From Mesorhizobium sp. WSM4311 (GTDB lineage Bacteria > Pseudomonadota > Alphaproteobacteria > Rhizobiales > Rhizobiaceae): 64,000 nucleotides of DNA. The translations under genes and the position numbers were made by a program. The notes beneath the pieces were generated by a model. It did not search any database. It was not told the origin of the DNA and worked only from the letters and a program-made list of their open reading frames with translations. The DNA lies in the NCBI RefSeq assembly GCF_002295115.1, contig NZ_NSFV01000007.1, positions 372,001-436,000 of the forward strand, read 5' to 3'. Each line of letters starts with the position of its first letter. Within the stretch, counting starts at the first letter, position 1. Positions 26,827 through 35,216 of this stretch are shown here, one piece after another.

Positions 26827-27671
26827 TGCGCCACCAGTTGCGCGCCATAGGTATAGCCGTGGCGCTTCAGCCAGCGCCGGTAGGCGACCGAGGTCAGATC
26901 GGCCCGGGTCGGGATCTCCATGCCGGGGTCAAGCGGCAGCAGCCGGGGGATCTGGTTTTCGAGGATCGACCTGTCTTGCACGAAGATGGTCTGCTGGAAG
27001 TGGATCAGGTCGGTCATCGACGTCTCATCGTCGAAGAGCGCCATCCATGGCCAGACGTCGCACAGGTCTTCCGCGAGCGGCTGGACGAAGAGGGTGATCA
27101 CGTCCCATTCACCGGGACGCGGCGGGCAGGTCTTGTAGAGGATGGAGCAGGTTGGCGCCGGCACGCGGTACATGTATTCCGTGGTGACGCCCCCGCTTGC
27201 CGATTTGGCGGCCTGCGGCTGGTAGAATTTCACTTGCGTTGCCCAGACCTCGTCTTCGTCCTCGCGTATGTCGACCTTGTAGTTCTGAACTTCCGTATGC
27301 GGCTCGGCACCAAGGATGTCCGTGTGCACAAAGGGAAAGTGCGCGATGTCCAGAAAGTTTTCCACCGCGCGCAGCGGCGAGCAGCGCACCCGGACCACGC
27401 CGACATCGACAAGCCGGCGGCCGAGTTGGTCGGCCTCGGGAATCGCAAAGAGCGGCTTCCGCGGTTCGCCGAGCGACGTCCATATATGGCCGTAGCGCAC
27501 GCAGACGGGCAGCATGCGGCCATCGGCGGATGTAACCCTGACGGTTCCCTCGGCGTCGCGTCCCACCTCGACCGGCTCGCCCATGAGGGCCGTCTTGCGC
27601 CCACTCACATCCAGTTGGCTGAAAAGGCCGACCGGATACCATTCGTCGACCATTGCGTTTGGGATCATCAT
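26823..27671 (-). CDS. Ring-hydroxylating oxygenase subunit lacking the Rieske centre (NdmC-like)
   Basis: A 282-residue relative of Rieske oxygenase alpha subunits. It keeps the family's opening (DEWYPVGLFSQLD) and the strand that normally follows the Rieske domain (CVRYGHIWTSLGEP). The [2Fe-2S]-binding CxH/CxxH insert between them is absent. The mononuclear iron site is present: E104/D108-H111-H116 in ENFLDIAHFPFVH and a likely third ligand in FVQDRSILENQ. It therefore needs an external Rieske donor, and one is encoded immediately upstream with a four-base overlap. Expected activity is O-demethylation, N-demethylation or hydroxylation of an imported ring compound. Confidence 0.85.
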   Translation of the reverse strand: MMIPNAMVDEWYPVGLFSQLDVSGRKTALMGEPVEVGRDAEGTVRVTSADGRMLPVCVRYGHIWTSLGEPRKPLFAIPEADQLGRRLVDVGVVRVRCSPLRAVENFLDIAHFPFVHTDILGAEPHTEVQNYKVDIREDEDEVWATQVKFYQPQAAKSASGGVTTEYMYRVPAPTCSILYKTCPPRPGEWDVITLFVQPLAEDLCDVWPWMALFDDETSMTDLIHFQQTIFVQDRSILENQIPRLLPLDPGMEIPTRADLTSVAYRRWLKRHGYTYGAQLVAQ

Positions 27672-28318
27672 GCGATCCCTTTCCGCTGAATATGCTCGGC
27701 CATGCGCCGTAGGGCCTCCGCTGCCCGTGACGCGGCGATCCGCTCCGGTGGGCTGGCGTCACCCTCCACAAGGACATGAATCAGCGCCTGTTCGTCTTCC
27801 AGCGAGGCAACCAGCATCCGGATCGTCTGTGAATTGTTGGCAAATCCGACAATGCCCCCGGGGGAGGCATCGGTGCCAGCGGCCGCCTCTATCGCCGCAA
27901 TCCCGGCACATGCCGTCAGGGAGCGCAGCGGAGCGAGACCGTCAAGTCGCGGAGGACGAGTTGCCGATTGATCCGCGGCAATCCAGATGATCCCGTCGCC
28001 TTCTTCGACCTGCCGCGTCGCGACCCGGATCGCCTCCGGCGGTGTCAGGCCCGGATGGGCCGGGATGCGCACACAGTTTCCGGCTTGGGCATAGCTCCAG
28101 CCATGATAGATGCAGGAAAGGGCCTCGCCGCGCACGAATCCATGGGACAACCGCATGCCGCGATGCGGGCATCTATCCGCGAATGCCGACACGCCCCCGG
28201 ACTGGCTTCGCCAAAGGGCAATCGGTCCGGTCGGCGTCCTTGCCGGAATTACGGTTCCCACCGGCAAGTCGGCGGAAAGGGCGACTGGCGTCCAAGAGCC
28301 GGTCGTACGTGACTTCAT
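27668..28318 (-). CDS. Stand-alone Rieske [2Fe-2S] protein (electron donor or split oxygenase half)
   Basis: A 216-residue protein. Residues 10-115 form an oxygenase-type Rieske domain, with cluster ligands C50, H52, C69 and H72 in RCPHRG and CIYHGW. The remaining 100 residues (such as GFANNSQTIRMLVASLEDEQ) match nothing I recognise, though they vaguely resemble the C-terminal end of an oxygenase alpha subunit. No flavin or plant-type ferredoxin reductase domain is attached, unlike NdmD. GGAAAG precedes the ATG. First gene of the eight-gene operon. Confidence 0.83.
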   Translation of the reverse strand: MKSRTTGSWTPVALSADLPVGTVIPARTPTGPIALWRSQSGGVSAFADRCPHRGMRLSHGFVRGEALSCIYHGWSYAQAGNCVRIPAHPGLTPPEAIRVATRQVEEGDGIIWIAADQSATRPPRLDGLAPLRSLTACAGIAAIEAAAGTDASPGGIVGFANNSQTIRMLVASLEDEQALIHVLVEGDASPPERIAASRAAEALRRMAEHIQRKGIA

Positions 28319-28488
28319 GCTTCAACTTTCCGAACAGGATCGACATCTTCTGAATGCAAATTCGTGGCCGACGACCTCCTACCGGCGTTGTCACGTTTGC
28401 ACAATGTTTTCGCACTGGCAATAATGACTAAAAAAAAGGCAAGACTGGTCCAATGCGCCGAGGAGCCGGTCCCTGCATGAGGTTCAAG

Positions 28489-28758
28489 CTAGCCGGTTTC
28501 TCCCTTGATCGGCGCGCGGTGGATTGCCTCGACCCAGACATCGATGGGACCGAGGGAACATCCCATTTCCATCATATCGATCAATTCCACTGGGCCGGCA
28601 ACGTCGAGTTCGATCCGGCCGGTACTGGTGCTGGATATGGTCTGCACAAGCCCGAGCTTGGCGGCATGGCGCCGGATCCACGGCACGAAGGAGACAGCAT
28701 CGACGTCGCCAAGGATCGTCATACGCTCGCGCGAGGCGCTCTTAATTTGCTCCGCCAT
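28489..28758 (-). CDS. Acylphosphatase-like protein lacking catalytic residues
   Basis: An 89-residue protein whose pattern follows acylphosphatase: a beta-alpha-beta start (MTILGDVDAVSFVPWIRRHA), then AKLGLVQTISSTSTGRIELD and GPVELIDMMEMGCSLGPIDV. The catalytic Arg expected in the VQGVGFR loop is Val here (AVSFVPW), and the later catalytic Asn is replaced by Ser. Probably a non-catalytic relative. Same strand as the Rieske operon but 170 bases upstream, so membership is uncertain. Confidence 0.6.
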   Translation of the reverse strand: MAEQIKSASRERMTILGDVDAVSFVPWIRRHAAKLGLVQTISSTSTGRIELDVAGPVELIDMMEMGCSLGPIDVWVEAIHRAPIKGETG

Positions 28759-28991
28759 GAAGGACCTAACACATTAGCCTAGTCGGTCATGCAACACAAT
28801 TTCTCACGAGCAAATGGGCGCCGGCAATTTTCCGTGGATCCGACCGGGCAATTGCGACATTTCATCACCGGGAGGCACCGACGCGAAAGGGATATCTTGC
28901 CGGCTCCTGTCTTGGAGGCGGAAGACCATCTCCCGCGCGACAGGCGCCCGATGTGTCGGGCCGGGGCCGCAATCACCGCGGAGGCAACGCC

Positions 28992-29250
28992 TCACGCGGC
29001 GATGAGCTTGATGATACGCACGGCTCGAAGGCGTGCGACCGCGCGGCCATAGACAGCCAGATTGGTGTGCCCGTTCAGTCGGGAGAGATAGAGAATGCCA
29101 TCCGGTTCGTCCGGATGATCATCGAGAGCAACGGACCACGCACGCGCCAGGGTCTGGTTAGTCGCCTTGGCGACGTCCACAGGAATCCCCATGACCACCG
29201 GCCCGTCATCTCGCAAATCAGCAAGCCCGCGAAGCCGACCAATTCTGCGC
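28992..29250 (-). pseudogene. RES-domain protein, C-terminal remnant
   Basis: The frame carries a run typical of the C-terminal half of RES toxins: LARAWSVALDDHPDEPDGIL, then YLSRLNGHTNLAVYGRAVAR. The N-terminal half of the domain is missing, and the frame upstream runs antisense-like into the neighbouring FKBP gene. RES proteins are NAD-degrading toxins of type II systems. No antitoxin gene is visible beside it, and the truncated domain should be inactive. Confidence 0.6.
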
Positions 29251-29262
29251 CGGATTCGTGCC

Positions 29263-29697
29263 TTACGCCGCCTGAACGATCTCGACCAGTTCAACGTCGA
29301 ACACCAAATCCTTTCCGGCCAATGGATGATTGCCGTCGAGCTTGACGCTGGCGTCGTCAACTTCGACGACTGTTACCGGGATGGGACGACCGTCGCGGGT
29401 TCTGACCTGCAATCGAGTGGCGATATCAACGTTGATGTTGTCTGGCACCTTGGCGCGGTCGATGGTCATGACCGCTTCGGGGCGGTGAGGGCCATAGGCG
29501 GCGTCGGCTGGAACGGTGACGGTGCTTTTCGCACCCACCTCCATGCCCTCGACATGGGTTTCAAGACCGGGGATCACTTGTCCTTCACCCAGCGTGAATT
29601 GCAGCGGTTCGCTGCCGGAAGCATCGAATTGAGTGCCGTCGACTAGGCGTCCATTGTAATTGATGCGCACGGTGTCGCCATTCTTGGCCTGTGTCAT
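29263..29697 (-). CDS. FKBP-type peptidyl-prolyl isomerase (SlyD-like)
   Basis: A 144-residue FKBP with the short catalytic domain (GDTVRINYNGRLVDGTQFDA, FTLGEGQVIPGLETHVEGM, AYGPHRPEAV) and an inserted IF chaperone flap (residues about 70-120). No histidine-rich tail. Cytosolic folding helper. I prefer the ATG at 29697 over the one at 29706 because GAAAGG lies at proper distance and family members begin MTQAK. Confidence 0.88.
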   Translation of the reverse strand: MTQAKNGDTVRINYNGRLVDGTQFDASGSEPLQFTLGEGQVIPGLETHVEGMEVGAKSTVTVPADAAYGPHRPEAVMTIDRAKVPDNINVDIATRLQVRTRDGRPIPVTVVEVDDASVKLDGNHPLAGKDLVFDVELVEIVQAA

Positions 29698-29869
29698 AGC
29701 AGTCATCCTTTCGGAAGTTCTTGAGGGGCCGGCCTAAGCTCACGGTCCCGTTCTCGATCATCCACGCACTCGGGGTGCACGGCGCGAAGCTCTAAAACTA
29801 GGGGCTTGGCTACCGATGTAAACCCAGAATGCCGATTTGAGCTATTCGATGCCGTGGCTCGGTACGAAA

Positions 29870-30202
29870 TCAAGTCGGAGAGCGTTTTCCGTCTGGTGGG
29901 AGTGCCTTCTGGAGCAGCGTCAGGTTCTCCCTTAGGACTTCAATCGAGAATTCGATCTTGGTCACCAGACCAGGATAGGCTGGGCGGTCCTTCTCCAGCA
30001 GCGCGATTGTCAACTCCCGGATTTGCTTCTCCGCCATTTCAAGCCGTCCCGCCATCCGCTCGGAATACAGGCGCACCAGGAACCCCACCTGTGCGGCTTC
30101 AATGAGCCGCTGGCGACGGCGCCGCTGACGCTCGGCTGGGGACATCGGAGCGCTGCCCTTCAGTGGGCGGCCTCGCTTCCGTTTGGGCGTGTCGTCGGCC
30201 AT
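29870..30202 (-). CDS. Small basic protein with AT-hook-like motif
   Basis: A 110-residue hypothetical protein beginning MADDTPKRKRGRPLKGSAPM. The KRGRP core is an AT-hook-like minor-groove motif, followed by a very basic stretch SPAERQRRRRQRL and a C-terminal helical region likely to form a coiled coil (residues 40-105). It may bind DNA; the function is unknown. Stand-alone gene. The frame upstream to 30229 is possible, but I chose the ATG next to the conserved-looking motif. Confidence 0.5.
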   Translation of the reverse strand: MADDTPKRKRGRPLKGSAPMSPAERQRRRRQRLIEAAQVGFLVRLYSERMAGRLEMAEKQIRELTIALLEKDRPAYPGLVTKIEFSIEVLRENLTLLQKALPPDGKRSPT

Positions 30203-30229
30203 GGTATTTTCGCGATTATCGTGCGTCAC

Positions 30230-30854
30230 GAAAACTGAATCTGACGCCGACCGTCAAGAGGGGGTGTTGCAATTTTGCGAGCAAGGACTGGACGAACTCG
30301 TTGAGAACGTAGGTTTGCCTTTGCGGTAAGGATTCAAACTGGCCTCGTTCACCTCTAGCAAGGATCTGCTCGCGTCAGGTGCTGACCTTCGGAACGTGCC
30401 CCTGTAAGCGACCGCTATTGGGCCGAAAAAGCGGACTGGCGAGTTCGAGGCTCGGAAGGCCAGAAGCGGACCTTCAGGCTCGTCGCGCGTATCGACTTGA
30501 TCTGACCCGAAGCAAACTCTCGCAGGTGACGTCCGGCATGACCGCTTCGCGCCCCATCCTCGCCGTTCCCGGGCCTGAAAACGGCCATTCGTTTCGATTG
30601 CCCGTTTTGCTACGCTACGGAGATCGACGGCGGCCCCGGATAGGGTTGCGAGCAACCGGATACCTCCGAACTTGATACGGAATGGTTCTGTGCATGGGCA
30701 CGGCGTTGGGGAGACAGAAGGCGGAAAGTTTGAGGACATCTCATGTCGGACGTCAAAGGTCGCCGGTTTCAGTGCCGCATTCTGTTGGACCGCCGACCGG
30801 CAGACATAGCTTCAGAATGTTGATTTCGACGGCGGCACGGAGATGTTCGTCTCG
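30230..30854. other. Gene-poor gap with repeat core
   Basis: No convincing gene in about 620 bases. AAGGCCAGAAGCGGACCTTC at 30457-30476 and GGGCCGAAAAAGCGGACT just before it are further copies of the dispersed repeat core. Small frames here have no recognisable product. Confidence 0.45.
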
Positions 30855-31760
30855 CTACTCCATATACGGCGCCAGCACATCTTCGATCCATTTCATGAAT
30901 GCGCGGACCCGGCGCGACAGATTGCTCCGATGTGCCACGACGAGGGACACGGCGAGCGCCCGGCGACGAAAATCGGGTAGGATCTCCACAAGCGTGCCAC
31001 TCTCCAAGTATCGACCAATCCCCAAGAGCGGCGCTTGTATCAGGCCAAGGCCGGCGAGGGCAGCGGCTTCGTAGGTCTGCGCGCTGTTGACGTGCAGCGC
31101 ACCTGGCAACTGAAGCGTCGCGTAGCTGTCGCCGTCCGGATATTCCCATCCATGGGGCCTTGCGCCCAGTGTCGTCGAAAAATGAATTGTCCGATGTTCC
31201 TGACGCTGGAGATCGTCTAGCGATCGAGGGACGCCAAAGCGCGCGAGATAGGCGGGACTGGCAGCGTTGACCATACGCAACAGGCCCAGTGGGCGGGCAA
31301 TCAGCGTGTCGTCCCTTATGGGGCCAAGCCGCAATACGCAGTCGAACCCCTCTTGAACCAGATCCACCTGTCGATCCGTGCTCGACACCTCCAGCTCCAA
31401 CTCGGGATGTGTCGCCATGAAATCCGGCAAGGCCGGCACGATCGTTGTGCGCGCCACCTCGGTCGGAAGATCGACCCGCAAACGCCCACGAAGTGCCACG
31501 CGATCGCCTGCGAACATCGAGTGCAGGTCATCGACTTCAGCAAGCAGATCGCGGGCACGGGCATGAAATGCGCGTCCGTCCTCCGTCAATTGCACGCTGC
31601 GCGTCGTCCGGTGCAGGAGCCTGACACCGATATCTTCCTCCAGCTTCCGGACCGCCGTTGAGGCCCTCCCTTTTTGGATACCCAGGCTATCCGCCGCGCG
31701 GGTGAAGCTCCCCATTTCCGCTACCGTTATGAAAATGAGGACGGGTTCGAGATTCTGCAT
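30855..31760 (-). CDS. LysR-family transcriptional regulator
   Basis: A 301-residue LTTR with HTH in AEMGSFTRAADSLGIQKGRA and VRKLEEDIGVRLLHRTTRSV, and an effector-binding domain (GRLRVDLPTEVARTTIVPAL). It belongs to the subgroup often beside oxidoreductase or DoxX genes. It is divergent from the DoxX-like gene at 31880, so it probably controls the DoxX-NmrA pair through the 120-base gap. Confidence 0.88.
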   Translation of the reverse strand: MQNLEPVLIFITVAEMGSFTRAADSLGIQKGRASTAVRKLEEDIGVRLLHRTTRSVQLTEDGRAFHARARDLLAEVDDLHSMFAGDRVALRGRLRVDLPTEVARTTIVPALPDFMATHPELELEVSSTDRQVDLVQEGFDCVLRLGPIRDDTLIARPLGLLRMVNAASPAYLARFGVPRSLDDLQRQEHRTIHFSTTLGARPHGWEYPDGDSYATLQLPGALHVNSAQTYEAAALAGLGLIQAPLLGIGRYLESGTLVEILPDFRRRALAVSLVVAHRSNLSRRVRAFMKWIEDVLAPYME

Positions 31761-31879
31761 TTTCGTGCCTCGGTATTGTGTCCAAAAAAGAGAACAGTTG
31801 GTTCGTTTTCTCGGTGTTTATCATGCCTAAGAGGCACAGTAAGCTTCGAATATGGGATCCTCCCATCGGAGAATGACAA

Positions 31880-32305
31880 GTGTCCGAAACTATGAACCTG
31901 CGTCGTCAGATGCCTAAAACTGTGGCCCTGCATGGCGCCCTGTGGGCCGGCCGGATCATGAGCGCGTTTGTCGTTGTCGCTCTGGCGGCAGACGGCACCA
32001 TTCAGCTTTTCGCGCCGGCACAGATCGCCGGCATGTTGCAGGAAACCGGGTTCTCGATGGACCTGACCCATGTCGTGGGTCCGATCATACTCGCCTGCGC
32101 CATCCTTTACGCCATCCCAGCTACCACCGTGCTCGGCGCGATCCTGGTGACGGGCTTTTTGGGAGGTGCCATCTGCGCCCATGTCCGCATCGGTGAGTTG
32201 GGGTCGGCGCCGGAAATCATCTCCCTGCTTCTGGGCGCGATGACATGGGGCGGCCTCTACGCGCGCCATCCCCGTATCCGGGCCGTTCTGCCGCTCATCC
32301 GTTGA
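31880..32305 (+). CDS. DoxX-like small membrane protein
   Basis: A 141-residue protein with four predicted membrane helices in the DoxX-like arrangement (RIMSAFVVVALAADGTIQLF, DLTHVVGPIILACAILYAIP, TTVLGAILVTGFLGGAICAH). Exact role unknown; family members are linked to redox stress. The GTG at 31880 with GGAGA upstream, or the ATG at 31892, is the start. Co-directional with the NmrA-like gene 45 bases downstream. Confidence 0.8.
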   Translation: MSETMNLRRQMPKTVALHGALWAGRIMSAFVVVALAADGTIQLFAPAQIAGMLQETGFSMDLTHVVGPIILACAILYAIPATTVLGAILVTGFLGGAICAHVRIGELGSAPEIISLLLGAMTWGGLYARHPRIRAVLPLIR

Positions 32306-32350
32306 ACCAATAAGGGCAGTCCTCTGTCCCCCAAGATCAGGAGAAAACAC

Positions 32351-33223
32351 ATGCTTTTAGTGACGGGAATCACAGGAAATGTTGGCGGTGCCGCCGCAAG
32401 GCATTTGCTGGCGCAAGGCAAGAAGGTACGCGCGCTGGTCCGCGACCGCGCCAAGGCGGCAAGCTGGGCGGACCAGGGCGTCGAACTGGTCGACGGCGAC
32501 TGGAACGATGCGACCGCCATCGAGCGGGCGCTCGAGGGCATCGACGGCGCGTTTATCATGTTGCCGGCCGTCTGGGCACCTTCGCCGGATTTCAGGGAAG
32601 CCAAGGGCGTCATCGCGAACTATGTCGAGGCGCTCACCAAGGTGGCGCCGCCGCGGATGGTCGCACTCTCGTCGATGGGCGCGAACAGGACCAGCGGGCT
32701 GGGGATGATCACGGCCCTGTCGCTTCTGGAGCAGGGCTTTCGCGACCTGACACTGCCGATCGCATATGTACGGGCCGGCGGGTTTTTCGAAAACTTCCTC
32801 TACGGCTTGCACGTAGTCCAGGGCGGCACGCTGCCCGTCTACTACAACCCGACAAATCGGAAATCGACCATGGTCGCGACCAACGACATCGGCGCTGAGG
32901 TTGCAAGGCTTCTGAGCGGGCCGGCGTGGTCGGGGCATCGGGTCATCGAACTCGGTTCGATGGTGAGCGCGGATGAGGTCGCCGCGCAATTGGGTGAAGT
33001 CATGAAGCTCGACGTCAAAGCCTTTGCCGTCCCGCGGGCCGAGTGGCCAGCAGCATTCGAGCAGTTCGGCATTCCGAAGGGCCAGACAGGACCGGCCGAA
33101 GCGATGTTTGAGGCCGTCAACGCGGGATGGATGGCCCTCGGGGTCCAGGGTACGGAGCACGTAGCGGGTACGACGTCCGCACGCGATGTATTCGAGGCTG
33201 CCCGGAACGCCGCCAAGACGTAA
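32351..33223 (+). CDS. NmrA-like NAD(P)-binding oxidoreductase
   Basis: A 290-residue Rossmann-fold protein of the atypical SDR/NmrA/QorB type: TGITGNVGGAAARHLLAQGK at the N-terminus, VALSSMGANRTSG in the middle and AYVRAGGFFENFL. It may be an NADPH sensor or quinone reductase. Translated 45 bases after the DoxX-like gene; AGGAG precedes the ATG. Confidence 0.85.
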   Translation: MLLVTGITGNVGGAAARHLLAQGKKVRALVRDRAKAASWADQGVELVDGDWNDATAIERALEGIDGAFIMLPAVWAPSPDFREAKGVIANYVEALTKVAPPRMVALSSMGANRTSGLGMITALSLLEQGFRDLTLPIAYVRAGGFFENFLYGLHVVQGGTLPVYYNPTNRKSTMVATNDIGAEVARLLSGPAWSGHRVIELGSMVSADEVAAQLGEVMKLDVKAFAVPRAEWPAAFEQFGIPKGQTGPAEAMFEAVNAGWMALGVQGTEHVAGTTSARDVFEAARNAAKT

Positions 33224-33253
33224 GACCTGGACGGATCAGGCATGAGACGGATA

Positions 33254-33283
33254 CTCCCCCGCTTCGCGTCGGAAGCGGGGGAG
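33254..33283 (+). terminator. Strong hairpin after the DoxX-NmrA genes
   Basis: CTCCCCCGCTTC-GCGTCG-GAAGCGGGGGAG is a perfect 12-bp stem with a six-base loop, 30 bases after the stop of the NmrA-like gene. No T-run follows, so it may need Rho or mainly protect the 3' end. Confidence 0.7.
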
Positions 33284-34129
33284 CCGCTCACAGTTCAAAG
33301 CAACGCGAAGCTCCTCTACTCCCGCCTGACTTCCTGAATCTCCGCAGAATCCAGTAGTTTCCGATGCATGCATCCGCTGGTGCGAAATTCAAGGCATCTT
33401 CAAGCTGAGTTCGAACTGATGTTATAAATTGGATGCGGCTTTGAAAGATATGAGCAAAACTCTGAAGACATCGGTCAGGCTTAACCTTGTCTTCTGATCT
33501 CGACGGCTTCTTCCCACATTATTGGGTAAGTTTTTGACTCTTGTGTGACGTCAGGTATACGGTGCTGATTTCCGGCCTCGACCCCATTGGCGCACTGACA
33601 TTGCTAGCCGTCCGCGGCTGGTGCCGCGGTGATCTTCGTGAGCGAGCCAAAATGCCCATCGCCGCGGTCTGGCAAAATAGCTAATGCTGGATGCGGTCTG
33701 CCTCGATCCCACAAGCGTGCCGGCCTTCGTCAGCGAGCACACGGAAGAAGGCGTTGGTATTGATGTCGCCATTGAATGCGCGAGGGCAGGTCGCGGTCTA
33801 GAGGCCAGGTCAATAGCTAGCTTCGCCAATTCCAGGAGGCGACCGTCGTTGACCTCTCTGAAAGCGACGATGAGGTCATCGGGATCGTCAGCCCGTCTCA
33901 CGCCAAAGTCTGTGGGTGGCGCAGACGCAGCAGTGCCGGCTTGGTTAGGCCCAGCCTAAGCAGAATTATCGAAAATCATTATTTGTGCATCGCACACAGC
34001 GTGCTTTGCTCCATCCGCCGGCTGAAAGAGAACAAAAAGAACGTCAGGTGGCAGCCTTCGGCGATGCGTCCGAAGCGGGTTATTTTGGTGCGGACAGCGC
34101 CTGCCCTCAGAAAAAGACAGGGGAACATA
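33284..34129. other. Gap of about 850 bases without a convincing gene
   Basis: No recognisable protein. The minus-strand frame 33551-33901 starts plausibly (AFREVNDGRLLELAKLAIDL) but then loses protein-like character, so it may be a decayed fragment. The region holds the promoter for the importer at 34130, which I could not pinpoint. Confidence 0.35.
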
Positions 34130-35119
34130 ATGACGACAATAATCTCGAAGTTTCGCCGTGCCGCGCTTGCGGCCGGCATTGCCCTCAGCGCGCTTTCGGT
34201 GAGCCTCCACGCCGAAGCCGGCAGCTTGAAGCTGGGCATGACGACCTGGGTCGGATACGGCCCGCTCTTCCTTGCGCGCGACATGGGCTACTTCAAGGAA
34301 GGCGGCCTCGATGTCTCGCTCGAAGTCATCGAGGAAGCATCGATGTACATGGCGGCCGTCGCCGCCGGCGAGCTCGACGGCAGCGCCTCGACCATCGACG
34401 AAATCATGAAGTACCGTTCCAAGGACGTCTGCTTCAAATCGGTCTATGCCCTGGACGACAGCCATGGCGGCGACGGCGTCCTGGCGCCCAGCAACGTCAA
34501 GAGCGTCGCTGATCTCAAAGGCATGGAAGTCGGGCTGAACGAAGGCTCGGTCTCTCAGTTCTGGTTCAACATCCTGCTCAAGCAGGCCGGTCTCAGCCAG
34601 GCCGATGTGAAGATCACCAACATGACCGCGGATGATGCCGCCGCCGCCTTCATGGCCGACCGCATTCCCGTTGCCGTCACCTGGGAACCGCATCTGACGC
34701 TGGCCAAGAAGGAAAACAAGGGACAGGTGCTGATCGACTCCTCAAAGACACCCGGCCTGATCGTCGATGTGGTGGCGCTGAACTGCGATTACATCACGAA
34801 GAACCCCGGCGATGTCGAGGCGCTGGTGAAGGGGCTCTACAAGGCCAACGAGTTCATCAAGGAAAATCCCGAGAAGGCTTACGAGGTGATGGCCAAGGGC
34901 GTCGGCGGCTGGCTGAAGGAGCCGAAGGACTTCGCCTCCTCCGCCGCGGGCGTGAACTTCTATGGCAAGGAGCGCAATGCCCAATTCTTCGCCGGCGGCG
35001 AGGGTGGTGAAGCCGGCAAGCTGATCAAGCTCGGCGGTGATATCTGGGGCGGCTTCGGCAAGCTCAAGATGGACATCAAATACGACGACCTCGTCGATAC
35101 GTCTTTCCTTGCGAAGTGA
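34130..35119 (+). CDS. NitT/TauT-type ABC substrate-binding protein
   Basis: A 329-residue periplasmic protein with a Sec signal (about 27 residues, ending HAEA) and the NMT1/SsuA-like two-lobed fold (LKLGMTTWVGYGPLFLARDM, GSASTIDEIMKYRSKDVC, VAVTWEPHLTLAKKENKG). The AGGGGAACATA before ATG gives the start; the open frame further upstream is an artefact. It feeds the permease and ATPase that follow. Substrate class can be an aminosulfonate, nitrile, amidine or similar; not determined. Confidence 0.88.
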   Translation: MTTIISKFRRAALAAGIALSALSVSLHAEAGSLKLGMTTWVGYGPLFLARDMGYFKEGGLDVSLEVIEEASMYMAAVAAGELDGSASTIDEIMKYRSKDVCFKSVYALDDSHGGDGVLAPSNVKSVADLKGMEVGLNEGSVSQFWFNILLKQAGLSQADVKITNMTADDAAAAFMADRIPVAVTWEPHLTLAKKENKGQVLIDSSKTPGLIVDVVALNCDYITKNPGDVEALVKGLYKANEFIKENPEKAYEVMAKGVGGWLKEPKDFASSAAGVNFYGKERNAQFFAGGEGGEAGKLIKLGGDIWGGFGKLKMDIKYDDLVDTSFLAK

Positions 35120-35161
35120 TCTGGCCCTGCGAAGTAACCTATCCTGGTAAAGTGAGCTCGC

Positions 35162-35195
35162 TGGACCGCGGGCCGAGCCTCTCGCCTGCGGTCCA
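35162..35195. terminator. Hairpin between importer binding protein and permease
   Basis: TGGACCGC pairs with GCGGTCCA across an interrupted inner stem (GGC/GCC). Like the hairpin at 16396, it separates a binding-protein gene from its permease and lacks a T-run. Confidence 0.6.
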
Positions 35196-35216
35196 TCCAG
35201 CCCAAAAGGTTTCCCT

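Noticed and set aside
28319..28488. Purine-sensing riboswitch ahead of the Rieske operon
   Set aside because: I looked for paired loops and conserved pyrimidine-rich junctions of purine or preQ1 riboswitches and saw none.
33551..33901. Possible small gene on the minus strand
   Set aside because: It begins plausibly but soon loses protein-like composition and matches no family; kept only as a gap note.
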